Source of the DNA: Rhodeus uyekii
Taxonomy: Eukaryota > Chordata > Actinopteri > Cypriniformes > Acheilognathidae
NCBI GenBank assembly: GCA_037043235.1
Contig: JAWRVZ010000139.1
Location: forward strand, 1,399,001-1,463,000
Reading direction: 5' to 3'
Length of the DNA: 64,000 bases
Shown here one piece after another: positions 12,312 to 23,533 of this stretch. Positions within the stretch are counted from its first letter, which is position 1; every line of letters begins with the position of its first letter. The notes beneath the pieces are model-generated. The model saw nothing but the letters and a program-made list of their open reading frames with translations, made no database searches and had not been told where the DNA came from. Both the position numbers and the translations under genes were made by a program.

Positions 12312-12672
12312 TGTTGGAGAGACTTTTGGACTGTCAAGGTTTATAATAGTTGAGTAAACCCCCCTGGGTGCCGGTCAGAGCACAAATAATGAGGAGACAG
12401 GTGATCACTGAACACGATGTATTGTTGTTGGATGGATGAGGTACAGATAATGACAGGGATGTACATATATAGTTTTAAGTCATTGACTAACATCCTTGGT
12501 CATGCATCTGTATAGGAGTGTAGGATATTCGGTATTAAATGGCTTCCCGACCAACAGTTTGTAACCGATCACGCAGATCACGGCAGCTCAACTGGCTCTG
12601 CTGCGCACCACCACAATATTGCCATGACGCGGTTTCATAATAAAAGTCCCTATGAAATGAGCCTTTAATACA
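12312..12672 (-). repeat. BEL/Pao 3' LTR
   Basis: Downstream LTR of the minus-strand element. Near-identical to 17515-17874, with a 1-bp to 3-bp length polymorphism in ggatggatgagg. Confidence 0.93.
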
Positions 12673-12722
12673 GCCGCCCCCAAAGATGTGGAGCATCTTT
12701 GCTTCTATGAAAGGCGACTCAA

Positions 12723-15700
12723 CTACTCAGGGTTGGGGGTTTTAAGTCCATCCGTCGGTACGGCAGGCAATCTGACCAGGCGGGCTACTGATCTAGTATA
12801 AACTTGGCCCTTTATCTCCACATCGGCTGACCATATGTGACCATCCAAGCTTCGGTGAGTCTTGACGACCTGTCCCACAGGCCATAAGCTCCGAGGTAGT
12901 TGGGGATCTATAATCAGAACAATTGTTTTCTCCTTCAAGTCGGGTGGAGAAGCTTGCCATTTTTGCCGGGTCTGTAGGCTAGGAAGGTAATCCCTTATGA
13001 ACCTAGACCAGAATCTGTCTGCAAGGATCTGTGAATGTCTCCAGGGTCGACAACTTAACATCTCGGATTCTGGGTAAATAACTGGAGGTTGAGATCCATC
13101 AGGCCGCCCCATCAGAAGACTATTTGGCGTAACTGGATCAGCATCCGCCACATCTGATGACACATAGCTTTCCTTGGGATCCTGGAGAAGAAAAGACGGC
13201 CCTTGACACCATCGGTTTGGTGCGGTAAGATATTGAAGTGGTTTCCCTTTTGTGAGGTCGTCAGCGGGGTTGTCAGCAGAGTTAACATAATACCAAGAAC
13301 ACTTTTCCGTCAGCTCCTGGATCTCAGCAATCCTGTTTCGCACAAAGACCTTGTAGCGACAGGACTCTGAATTCAGCCACTGGAGGACAGTGGTAGAGTC
13401 TGTCCACAAAGAAGTAGACTTGATGCTTAGGGTCAATTCATTGTGAAGCAACATTGCCAACTGGGCTGCGACTAGACTTCCACAGAGTTCCAATCTTGGA
13501 ATAGAGTGGGCTCTTTTAGGTGTAACACGAGAGCGTGCTATAATGAATGACAGGTAAGTTTGACCGTCCTGGTCGGTAGTCCGGAGGTAAGCCACCGCTC
13601 CATAGGCTTGTCCAGAGGCATCTGAAAAGATATGTACCTCATGTGTTGCTCCACCCCTGTCCACCTCTGGAGGAATGTAAGGCCGTGGAATGGTGATACA
13701 AGGAAGGTATCGCAGTTCCTCCTCCCACGCCTTCCAAGACTGGAGGAGTTCAGGTGGCAGGTTGGGGTCATCCCACTCTCTCTGTTTGTTCCACAACTGC
13801 TTTATAATGACCTTTGCACGAGTCGTATAAGGTAAAAGCCATCCCAGAGGGTCATACTGTGTAGCAAGGACCTTATAGATATTCCTCAAAGTGAGTGTGT
13901 TATATATCACAGGTCGGTGTTTGTAGGACAATGTGTCTGACTGCCAGTTCCAGCTCAGACCCAGCGTAGACTCAGGCATGTCAGAGTTCTCTTGTGTCAA
14001 CCACATTTCCACACTTGCAGCTTGGGCACTACTTGGCAGGTGGCTCAGTACACTGGGATCGTTGCAGGCCCACTGGCGAATGTCAAATCCAGCTCCAGAA
14101 AGGATACACCATAGTCGATCGATCAGGCTTCGTGCTGCATCAGCAGTAGGTAGGCTCTGCAGGCAGTTATCGACATAGAAACACTTTTCCACTGAAAACC
14201 GGATCGCTTCATCCATCTGGGGGTGTTGCCGTACTTGCCGTTGTAGTGCATAGGTGGCACAGCATGGACTAGAGGTTGTACCGAAGGGTAACACTTGCCA
14301 CTCAAGAATCTTAGGTGCCTCATCCATCTTCAAGTCCCGCCAAAGGAAACGGAGTAGATGACGGTCCTATGGTAAAAGACTGACCTGGTGGAACATGGCC
14401 TTTATATCTCCACTCACTGCTACAGGATGTTCTCTGAAGCGTATAAGGACGCCCAAAAGTGAGGCCCCAAGGGTGGGTCCAGGTAGCAGGTATTGATTGA
14501 GACTTTGTCCTTGGTACTGATGGGAGCAGTTAAAGACAATGCGAAACTTTCCATTGTGACTAACAATGTGATGAGGAATGTGCCAGCATTCATCCGAATC
14601 AGGTAAAGAGTCAGTCACTTCACGAACTGCTCCTGTCTCAATGAGTTTCCTAATTTCCTCTTTATAGATCTCAGCTTTTACAGGATCCTTCAGCAGACGC
14701 CTCTCAATACTGCGAAGGGAAGGTAAGACAGATTCCTTAGGGGCCTTCCACACAGGCATATCCTTTCGCCGCAGCAAGGGTGTAGCCAACCTGTTGATGC
14801 CGTCCTTTTCCAGGATGCAAGTTTTAGTTTCGAGTAGCTGAAGAGCCTCCTTATCTTGTTTGAAACGAGTGACCTCTTTAACCTCCGACTGCGGAACCAT
14901 ATCCAACTGCCACAGTCGTTGAACGTTTTGGAAAAGTTCATCCTGAATTGGAGCCACAGAGGTTAGCAGACATTGCCTTGTAGCAGAAGGCCAACTGAAG
15001 GAAGGTATAGGGCCCTGGAGAGTCCATCCTAGACGCGTATGAACTGCAGATGGTGCACCTGGGCCACCCCATCGAATAGGCTTTGTAGGAGTGATGAGGT
15101 GAGGTTGATCAGAACCGATAAGAAGTAAAGGTTGGACTTCATTAAGTGGATGGATTGGAAGACCACGTAGATGTCTGTACTTCTGTTGTAGTTGTTCTAC
15201 AGGGTAAGACTGGCGTGACAGGTTAAGATGGTCTGCAGTAAAGGCATGATCGATCTTAAAACTGGTTTGAGGTTTACAGAGGGGAGAGATCTGGAAGGAT
15301 ATGGAGGAACCATGAAGGACTTGAATGTCATCTCTTACAGTCCGCAATGGAAGATCTTCAGAAACACCCTGGATGCCCAAGGCCTGAACTGCAGTAGAGA
15401 GCAGAATAGTCCTCTCCTAACCATCATCAAGAAGAGCGAAGGTGTCTAAGGTGCGATCTTCATAATGCTGAATAACAGGAACCACTTTGAGCATAACTCG
15501 ACCTCCAACAGATGGTTTATCCAGAAAGAACCTATCTGAAGAAGAATTGGTCAGGCAGCTTTTCTCCGAGTTAGCTGAATCATCCCTCTTCGATGTACTG
15601 ACATTCACCTCATGAAGAGGGCGGAGATGGATGCCTTTGCAAATGTTGCAGGGTTTTTTCAGATCACACTGAGCGGCATGGTGAGCTCTGGCACAACGCC

Positions 15701-17471
15701 AACAACGATTGTTACTACGAATCCAGGTCCTGACCTGGTCGGAGGTAAGCTTAGCAAAGGATTCACACTGGCTTAGGTAATGTTCAGTCTTATCACAGAA
15801 GGGACAATAGCGTTTCCCTTGGCTTCCCTTGGAAGGCTTGGTCGGTGGAACAGGACCTTTCCAATGAACAGGACTCTGGGATTCTCCAACACCATGCAAG
15901 ATTGTCACCGTTCTCTTTCCAAAGTCTGCCTTGGGATGTGATACTTTAGATGTCAGTTCAGCATCATAGCTGTGGCACAAGGTTTCGTAACGGAGCCAAT
16001 TTGAAAGGTCAACCAGATTAGGAGTGGTGCCGGGTTGGTGGAACATATGACGGCGAAACTCAGCACGCTGCTCTGGGGGTAGCTTGCTCAGAAGGCGTGC
16101 GACATGAGACCCACAACTCAGTTCCAACTCACCATCACGTCCTAGGGTTCTTAATAGGCCTACTAGTGACTGCACCTGGAGAGAGAACCTCTGGAAGGCA
16201 GAGATATCACCTCGCTTGATGTCAGGACTCTCCAGAACAATAGCGATCCTCCTTAAGGCTAGCTGATGTGGTTGGCCAAATTTCTCATGGAGTGCAGCCA
16301 TTGTATCAGTAAATGGGGTAGGGGAGTTCAAATAGGCATCTGTGATCATTGTAGCCTCCTCAAACTTAAGATGATCTACTAATATCTGGTTTTTGAAAAG
16401 TTCAGTCCCATTTGGGGGAAGCAGGTTTTCCAAAGCTATCCGGAGTCGGGCAAATTCTCCTGGGTCAGGCCGACTGAATTTAGGGATCATAGGGGTAGGT
16501 CCTCGGTACACAAATTCAGAACCAACATGAGGTGCTACAGGTCGTAGATTGGGGTCTGTCTTTAGTGTTATGGCTGGAGGACAAGAATAAGCAGGCACTG
16601 ATCTGAATATTGGTGAGTTAGGCGCTACCGTGCGGTTGGTGGATAAAGGCAAGGCAGCAGGTGTTAGCAACTCTAGCAGCTCTTTAGGGGTAGGAGGGGG
16701 AGGAAGTCCATAATCAGCAGAAGCATAAGGCTGAGGAGGGCGTGACTGAGCGACTGTGGCAACAAAGGGATCCCTTTTAGCCCCGAGCTTAACAGGTTGA
16801 TAAGTCGTGGCACCGTCATCTAGCACAAGGTCACTCACCCGTGTTCTCAGGTCAACATCGGGCTCAGGCCATGGCGGTGGAGGACATTCAGCAAAGTTTC
16901 CATCTTCTGCTAAGGTTGTGGATGCAAACTGCTTTGCCCAGGGGCTGGATAACTGTGATGCTGAAGGCTGTGCTGGGGAGAGGATCTGGCCTCTAGCTTG
17001 ATTGAGGTCAGCTCTAAGGCCCTGAGCCACTTGAACTAATTCTCTGACTTCTGCATGGACTTCTCTCAATTCTTTTAAGTCTTTTTGGAAAGCCTGATGG
17101 GTTTGCATTAGGTGTGCATGCTCACTGCGCAGATTCTGTAGTTCACTGTTGTGTGCAGAGGCAGGAAAGTCAGCAGCTGGAGGCAAAGAGAAGGAATGCC
17201 AAGGAGATACAGCATTGGGTGGGTGCTTATGACTCAGGGACATGACATGTGAGCCATCAGAATAGACTAGGTCACCACCAGGATGAGTGGCGTAAGTCTG
17301 GAAGGATGGGGGAAATGTCCGATGTACAGGTGCTTCCCAGGTGTGTGGAACATCATGCTCAGTGACAGGTCGACCTCGAGGATATGGTACCTCATACTGC
17401 TGCAGGTAAGCTGGAGGACGAGTATGGCGCTTAGGGCCAGAAGCTCCAGTAATCTCCTCATCAGAGTCCAT
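12723..17471 (-). pseudogene. BEL/Pao gag-pol polyprotein with two stops and integrase deletion
   Basis: One reading frame from an ATG at 17471 to a stop at 12723. Gag (about 684 residues) has a Pro-rich N terminus, a coiled-coil stretch near residues 110-165, a capsid-like region near 330-500, and Cys-rich knuckles (CPFCDKTEHYLSQC and CWRCARAHHAAQC). Protease begins with LLDDG and meets TAG at 15417-15419, where the family usually has Ser. Reverse transcriptase follows; a second TAG at about 14364-14366 replaces a residue in LLP-DRHLLRFLW. The catalytic box reads YVDN instead of YVDD. RNase H (FSDASGQAYGA) is intact. After GPSFLLQDP the frame passes straight to TPNSLLMGRP, the integrase C-terminal part, so the zinc-binding and DDE core are absent. 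Confidence 0.9.
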
Positions 17472-17493
17472 AATGTCAGAAGGGAATACTCAC

Positions 17494-17510
17494 TCCGGCT
17501 CGAAGGACCA
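17494..17510 (-). other. BEL/Pao primer-binding site (tRNA-Tyr)
   Basis: On the plus strand these 17 bases (tccggctcgaaggacca) equal the 3' end of vertebrate tRNA-Tyr with its CCA tail. The minus-strand RNA is therefore complementary to that tRNA. It lies four bases inside the 5' LTR, the expected place. Confidence 0.85.
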
Positions 17511-17514
17511 ATTT

Positions 17515-17874
17515 TGTTGGAGAGACTTTTGGACTGTCAAGGTTTATAATAGTTGAGTAAACCCCCCTGGGTGCCGGTCAGAGCACAAATAATGAGGAGA
17601 CAGGTGATCACTGAACACAATGTATTGTTGTTGGATGATGAGGTACAGATAATGACAGGGATGTACATATATAGTTTGAAGTCATTGACTAACATCCTTG
17701 GTCATGCATCTGTATAGGAGTGTAGGATATTCGGTATTAAACGGCTTCCCGACCAACAGTTTGTAACCGATCACGCAGATCACGGCAGCTCAACTGGCTC
17801 TGCTGCGCACCACCACAATATTGCCATGACGCGGTTTCATAATAAAAGTCCCTATGAAATGAGCCTTTAATACA
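17515..17874 (-). repeat. BEL/Pao 5' LTR
   Basis: Upstream LTR of the minus-strand element, TG...CA ended and followed by the target duplication cctcc. Confidence 0.93.
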
Positions 17875-17879
17875 CCTCC

Positions 17880-18190
17880 TGACTCCGAAAACAGATCATT
17901 CTGAACCCGATCCGCATACTTGTTGAGACGCATGAATATGAGGAAATGCAATATTTTGCGTCCTCTCGTGGGCGGATGGAAAAGTGACGTGGATCTGGAG
18001 GCAATGCATGAACTGGTGAGACGTAATTCATATGCTATACGGTGAGGTCATTCGTGACGTAACTAAATCCTCGAAGAGGGTTTATTTATTTATTCATTTT
18101 ATTATTATCATGTATATGCCATTAAAGTATAAAGCCATTGTATTCTATTTTTTTGAGGACAAAAAATGTTGGTAAAACAATAGGGCTAGA
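17880..18190. other. No feature recognised
   Basis: Flanking DNA between the BEL/Pao element and the next LINE fragment; AT-rich after 18060. Confidence 0.35.
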
Positions 18191-18626
18191 TTTAATGTTT
18201 TTAAGTCCTGAAGTTGTCAGCCCAACTTCTTCAGTCATGTCAGTCACAACTTCAGTCATGTTAGGGACAACCGTCGCGAACAACACGAACAGGGCTGAGA
18301 AGTGCCGATCTTCGGCAACAATCAGGCATACGAGACGTGGCAGAACATATTAGAACAGTGAAACACCGATGGGCAGCCCACGTCGTTAGAAGAACTATTG
18401 ATCGATGGTCTTACCGCACGACTTTCTGGTACCCAAGGGACGTCAAAAGAACACCAGGACGTCGCAACACGTTGGAGCGATTCGATGAAGGCTCTAAATC
18501 AGGGATGGGCAAACTACGGCCCACGGGCCATATCCGGCCCGTTGGGCTTTTTAATCCGGCCCGCCGAACTTGTGTCGCAAACCCCTCCACACCCCCCCTC
18601 CCTGTCAACAATCGCGAACCGCTCAC

Positions 18627-19417
18627 TATGTTACGCTCTGTACCGAGTCTTCGGAGCGTGTGCCGAGAAATCCTGTAAGCTTTTAGTGAAGCGCGTATCG
18701 AGGCTTGTATCGGTTTAGACCGATGACGTCAGAGATGACGTGTGAAGCCTCGCTTCCGCCAGAGTGGTTCAGTAAGCGGTTTGAATCTTGCCGCGAAATT
18801 TTGATTGATATTGTTTTATTTGAAATTATCTTGCCGAACCAAATATCGGGCGATTGGAGGACCCACTTCAGTACTGGGAGAGACAGAAAGTTATATTTGC
18901 ACATCTGTACAGGCTTGCTGCCAAGTATTTATGTACCCCGGCTTCATCTGTGCCTTGTGAAAGGGTTTTTTCAAAGGCAGGAGAAGTTAAGTAAAAAAAA
19001 AATCATCTTAGCCCTAAAACAGTTGAAAATTAACATTCTTGAATAAAAACTCCTAAAGTATATCCTTCTCATTATTTTTCTTGTTTCCAAAAATCAGTCC
19101 AAGATACATGAGCACATTCACTGTCCACTGCCCAGTTAAACCCAGACACTTATAAAATTATAATTTTGCCCCGTCTGCCTATGACCAAACAATTGATTTA
19201 CATACATTTGATTTATTTATTTATCCTTTATTTATCGTGATAAATAAATAAATAAATCGTGCCACATCAGGCACGTCTGTAATATATCTGATTGTTTTAT
19301 ACTCTTTGGCCACTAGATGGTTTTGTGAGCAAATGAGGCTTCGAGAAATGAACCCTTTTGTGAACCACTTGACTGAAAAGATTCAATGCTTCATGAGGCT
19401 TCATCTCGCCATCACTA
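18627..19417 (-). mobile_element. hAT element 3 (TAGTGATGG family), nested, with transposase remnant
   Basis: Flanked by ccgctcac on both sides (18619-18626 and 19418-19425), a perfect 8-bp duplication inside the outer MITE. Its right end inverted reads TAGTGATGGCGAGATGAAGC, matching the elements at 692 and 2997. The left end is eroded. It is the only copy in the window that keeps transposase sequence, which ties the family to hAT. Confidence 0.82.
18835..19045 (+). pseudogene. hAT transposase C-terminal dimerisation domain (broken)
   Basis: Read across small frame changes, the plus strand gives LQYWERQKVIFAHLYRLAA, then KYLCTPASSVPCERVFSKAG, then a lysine-rich stretch with an early stop. 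This is the conserved C-terminal hAT dimerisation domain of Ac/ZBED-like transposases, with the Ser-Val-Pro-x-Glu-Arg-Val-Phe core. The upstream catalytic domain is missing, so the piece is a relic. Confidence 0.75.
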
Positions 19418-19610
19418 CCGCTCACACCGGCCCGTCTGTCAATTTTAAGAAACCAATGTGGCCCGCGAGACAAATAGTTTGCCCATCCCTGCTCTAAATC
19501 CACTAGACTCAAGTCGCTCAACATCAAAAGAAGTGGAAGGAAGTGTGCGCCCGTCACCGTACCCCGGCTGACTAGCGGGCAACTAAGGATCTAAGTAAGT
19601 AAGTAAGTCC

Positions 19611-20159
19611 TGAAGTATATTTAAAAAAGTTAAACACATTTTCAGTGATTTCTCAAGAAAACACGTCACCAACTTGCTGGAAAAAAAAAAAAAACGGAAG
19701 AAATTTATTCCACTACAAATACCATTACAAACATTAAAACCATCAACTGTTGGCCATGAAAAAGCATGTTGAACATTAAAAGCACGTTTTGTGTGTGAGG
19801 GGCCTTCGAGCTTCTGGTTCAGATTGTACATCACATATTAGTAAACATTAATAATTGGCGTTCACATCATATATCTGATCATTCTCACATTCGGTTATGA
19901 ATGTTTTCCTCAACTCTTCTCCCTCTTTCTCATTACACTTCTTGTCTAACAATCACACTTTCCTCTGTTGCATAATGGGCATAATCAGTTGATTGAAAAC
20001 CTTTCAGAAGACCAGAGAACTGACCTCACACACAGTCCATGACGTCACGTGATGTTTGACTCTGTTAACACATTGGTTGGACTTGCTCATCATCTGTGAA
20101 CGCCAGAAGGGGGCAGTGAAAGACCTGATAATGTCCATCTGCAGACTGTTTAAAGCTTT
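19611..20159. other. No feature recognised
   Basis: Non-coding, with a 14-base A tract at about 19680-19694. Confidence 0.35.
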
Positions 20160-20325
20160 CTTCTTGATCAGCAAGAAAAACTGTGTCCCAAACAGTAGAG
20201 GGAGACACTGGCAACGTCAAGGTTATGGGTTCAACTCCCAGGGAAAGCAAGAACTGATCAGAATGTCAATTTTATCTTGAATTCACTACAAGTCGCTTTG
20301 GATAAAATGCATGAATGTAAATGAT
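20160..20325 (+). mobile_element. tRNA-derived SINE (degenerate)
   Basis: The B-box region (ggttatgggttcaactccca) and the following body (gggaaagcaagaactgat) match the SINE at 6204-6362 read on its own strand. The tail (aagtcgctttggataaaatg) is partly eroded. Confidence 0.65.
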
Positions 20326-20708
20326 AAAATAGGGTCTTTAGCACATCTGAAGAATCCATTTAATTCTCTTTAAGCTGATGTTGTGATAACTTCCACTCAC
20401 TCTGCGATGATTTGTGATTCAGAAACTTGCAAATTTAACCACCTCTCTTTTAATGACATTTAAAATGTTCTGCATTTACAGTTTTGATCTCCACTGAGAT
20501 GTTGCACAGTTTTATCATTTGATTAATAACTTCTGCTTTAATTATTCTCATGTGTTAGTCATTCTGGATAAAAGCGTTCTGTAAAACGAATGCTTGTTGT
20601 GATGAAACTTGCGTTTACAATATACAGTCATGGACAAAATTGTCGGCACCCTTGAAATCTTTCCAGAAAATCAAGTATTGCTCACAGAAAAGTATTGCAT
20701 TAACACAT

Positions 20709-21063
20709 TGTCATACAACGGGGTGCTGGCGTGTGATGCGGAGAAACGAGGAAACGAGGATGCAAACAGAACTCAGGTTTATTGCAACGGATAAACTGAA
20801 AACACTTTAAATATAAACATAAATGCACTTGATGGTGCAAACCGCAAACCTCAAGGAAACACTGGGGAACACGGAGGAACATCTACACGCGGGGAACGAC
20901 CGAGGAACTCTGACGAACACCGACAAATACAAAGGGACACAGGAGGGTATTTATAGAGACGAGGAAACTACACACAGCTGACGGGACTTGGGCAGTGATT
21001 AACGAGACAGGTGTGGAACAATCTAGAAGACACAGAAGGATCCGGAATGTGGGAGACGTGACA
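20709..21063 (-). mobile_element. Solo LTR (family B) inside the Tc1 element
   Basis: 355 bp, TGTCATACAACGG to GACGTGACA on the plus strand, with a perfect 5-bp duplication cacat (20704-20708 and 21064-21068). It is the inverted counterpart of the LTR at 57695-58053. Confidence 0.88.
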
Positions 21064-21200
21064 CACATGTTTTGCTAGACATGTATATTCCCTTTGTGTG
21101 TATTGGAACAAAAAAAAGTAGGAAAAAAGAAAAACTATTTTCACATAATTTCACACAAAACTCCAAAAACGGGTTGGAGAAAATTATTGGCACCCCTAAC

Positions 21201-21743
21201 TTAATATTTGGTTGCACACCCTTTGGAAAAAATAACTGAAATCAATCTCTTCCTACAACCATCAATAAGCTTCTTACTCCTCTCACTCGTAATTTTGGAC
21301 CACTCTTCCTTTGCAAACTCCTCAAGGTCTCTCATATTGGAAGGCCGCATTTTCCCAACTTCAATTTTAAGATCTCTCCACAGGTGTTCAATGGGACTTA
21401 GATCTGGACTCATTGCTGGCCACTTCAGACTCTCCAGCGCTTTGTTGCCATCCATTTCTGTCTGCTTTTTGAAGTATGTTTGGGTCATTGTTCTGCTGGA
21501 AGACCCACGGTCTTGGACACAAACCCAGCTTTCTGACACTGGGCCTACATTGCAGATTTCATGATGCCTGATGAAGGCAACCAGTGCCAGAAGCAGCAAA
21601 ACAACCCTAAAACATCTTTGAACCTCCACAATATTTGGCTGTAGGTACTGCGTTGGATTTTCTTTGTAGGCTTCATTCCGTTTTTGGTAAAAAGTAGAAT
21701 GATGTGCTTTACCAAAAAGCTCTATCTTGCTCTCTGTCCACAA
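21201..21743 (-). pseudogene. Tc1-like transposase fragment
   Basis: About 180 codons. The clear match is MSPDLSPIEHLWRDLKIE followed by a tail ending VIFSKGCATKY; the Glu in IEHLW is the third catalytic residue. The region around the second catalytic Asp is frameshifted (a normal QDND-type motif is not readable in the main frame). The N-terminal DNA-binding half is missing or scattered. Non-functional. Confidence 0.8.
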
Positions 21744-21900
21744 GACGTTTTTCCCAGAAGGATTTTTGCTTACTCAAATACATTTTGGCAAACTAGCTAC
21801 AAATAACAAACTAACAAATTAGCTACAGTGCCATGGGCTGCAAACTTCTTGATAATGTTGCGCATTGTGGACAAAGGAACATCTAGATCTCTGTCTTCAT

Positions 21901-22671
21901 CTGTCAATGTTTATGTTAATGCCTATGTGAGATGATCTGAGTTGCATTTCGCCCGTTGGACTGCTTTTCCTGTTTTGCACAAGATGTGCCCTTTTGTTTT
22001 TGCAAATTGAAAGTATTTTGTTCTGAGTTTTATAATTAAAAAGGTTTGCAGTTATTCCTGTCTCCATGCCTTCCTCATCCCACCGCACTACACACCTAAA
22101 ACTCATGGTCCCTAATCAGGTTTACTTATTTTTGCAAAAGAGTCTTATGTGGTATCATTCACATTCAAAGTTATTTTATAACTACAATAAAATAACAGCC
22201 TAGTTAACAATTACAGTACTTATGTACAAAGGATATATGAAGTATTTTTTCAATTATAAAGAATTTTAAAACTATTTCTGCTGAAATGTCACCTTTGTCT
22301 CAACTCCTGGAATACATGAAAACCATTTTCCCCTAATTTCTGTCATTATTAGCAGAACACATTTTACACATTCTAAAACCAATTGTTTAGTTAATAATTC
22401 AAGAAGGCCCAGACATTTAGTACCGTATAAAAAACATATAGTAAACTATAGTATTGTCACAATAAGGATGCACTGTTATTAAATCTATTACCACTAATGC
22501 CAATGTTAACCATTTTTTTATTTTTGTAATCTATAAATAGCAAATCATTTTTGTTTCTATTTTTTTTATGAAACATTTACACTAGCAGTTTACGCTATAG
22601 GTACAACATATTGTCATATAAAATTTTAGTGAAAAATCGAATCCATTGACAGATAATCTATTGATGGTATG
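21901..22671. other. AT-rich, no gene; possible LTR debris
   Basis: A segment at about 21905-22100 has leader-like pyrimidine-rich character and a TG...CA frame, but no target duplication that I could find. The rest is AT-rich. Confidence 0.3.
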
Positions 22672-23091
22672 TGTAACGGACTCAGCCACACCCCCGGCAC
22701 CAGACTCCTCCTTCACTCCTCCCACTCGTTCCCTATCACCCGAGTACTGACATCTGCAGCCAATCACCCCCACACTACAAAGGCAGCACTCACTCTGCAC
22801 TCAGTGTCTGGTCTCATCACTGTTACCCAGACTCTCTCAGCGCTACCTCACTGAGACAAATTCTCCGAGCTTTCCACAAGCTATACTCCACGGAATTCCT
22901 CCAAGCCAACCTGTTTCATCCCTAGTTTGCCTTCGTCAGTCATCACTTCGCTACCCTCAGTTAAGACTGTTTGTTATCCTTTGCTTCTGTTCAGCCTGCC
23001 ATTCACTGCACTGCAACCGTCTACTGTCTTGTGTCCTGCCGATAATAAATCTGTTCAACTCACCCAGTGTTTTGAGTCTTCTGTTATGAAA
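22672..23091 (+). mobile_element. Probable solo LTR
   Basis: 420 bp beginning TGTAACGGACTC and ending near CTGTTATGAAA, with gtatg on both sides (22667-22671 and 23092-23096). AATAAAT lies near 23045. The right end lacks a clean CA, so the boundary is provisional. Confidence 0.55.
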
Positions 23092-23199
23092 GTATGAGTA
23101 GTCATCAATAGTTAAAAAGCTTTGCAATTTATATAATTAGTGCAGGATGATATTTTCCCCCTTTCATCAGTATTTTTAATTATGTAATGTGGCTGTTGC

Positions 23200-23485
23200 T
23201 GTGGCCAGCGGGGCGTGATCTAGAGGCTGCTGCAGGCGGAGGAATGGTTAAGGGACACGCCTCTGTTAACGAGATCTAACAGGTGTACTCATTTTGCAGT
23301 GACTCGAGAGACAGGATAAAAGCCGGGCCTAGAGAAAGAGAATAGGCTGGTGATCGTGGCAAGACCACACGCTGGTGTTTGGGAGCCTGCTGAAAAGTAT
23401 TTTTATTGTTTTTGCTTCTGATTTATTTTGTGGTTCTGCCAATAAAACGCTTGTTCTCCTGTTTTGACAGCTGAAAAGTGTCACA
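23200..23485 (+). repeat. Gypsy 5' LTR
   Basis: TGTGGCCAG...GTCACA, with AATAAAACG near 23440. It is about 55 bp shorter than the 3' LTR because of indels. Confidence 0.82.
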
Positions 23486-23486
23486 G

Positions 23487-23504
23487 TGGTGCCAAAACCT
23501 GGGA
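23487..23504 (+). other. Gypsy primer-binding site
   Basis: TGGTGCCAAAACCTGGGA begins one base after the 5' LTR. It starts with TGG, as a tRNA 3' CCA complement must. The exact tRNA is not assigned. Confidence 0.6.
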
Positions 23505-23533
23505 CCTCTCACAGGGATCTGGCATTTTTATCA

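Larger units (their letters stand above)
12312..17874 (-). mobile_element. BEL/Pao LTR retrotransposon, integrase-deleted
   Basis: 5563 bp with two 360-bp LTRs (TGTTGGAG...TAATACA) that differ by only about three substitutions and one short indel, so the insertion is recent. A 5-bp target duplication cctcc flanks it (12307-12311 and 17875-17879). A primer-binding site for tRNA-Tyr lies next to the upstream LTR, and a G-rich purine tract (about 12673-12685) precedes the downstream LTR. Gag and pol lie in one frame, as is usual in BEL/Pao, but with two in-frame stops and a deleted integrase core. It cannot move by itself but could be mobilised by a complete relative. Confidence 0.93.
18500..19491. 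mobile_element. hAT MITE (CAGGGATGGGCAAACT family) carrying a second hAT
   Basis: Ends CAGGGATGGGCAAACTACGG on the left and the inverted TTTGCCCATCCCTG on the right, with a perfect 8-bp duplication ctctaaat (18492-18499 and 19492-19499). Without the inner element it is only about 190 bp, a MITE size. This end motif is widespread in vertebrate hAT repeats. Confidence 0.88.
18191..19610 (+). mobile_element. LINE 3' fragment split by a hAT MITE
   Basis: Before the insertion the plus strand reads like the C-terminal tail of a LINE reverse transcriptase (VKHRWAAHVVRR near 18345-18380, then KRTPGRRNTLERF near 18439-18490). After it, reading continues to a stop near 19583, followed by a tail of TAAG repeats (about 19590-19608), a typical LINE 3' end. 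The hAT MITE at 18500-19491 separates the halves with a perfect 8-bp duplication. Clade not resolved. Confidence 0.55.
20625..21900 (-). mobile_element. Tc1-like transposon, decayed, split by a solo LTR
   Basis: Starts at a TA followed by CAGTCATGGACAAAATTGTC, a Tc1-type inverted repeat. The interior is interrupted by an LTR at 20709-21063. The transposase lies on the minus strand. Transposase-like sequence is recognisable again near 21835-21895. No far-side inverted repeat is visible, so the right end is truncated or eroded. Confidence 0.75.

Noticed and set aside
15417..15419. TAG after the BEL/Pao protease DDG as a programmed readthrough codon
   Set aside because: Kept only as a question in the findings. 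A second TAG in RT and a mutated YVDD box show that the copy is decaying, so chance mutation is simpler.
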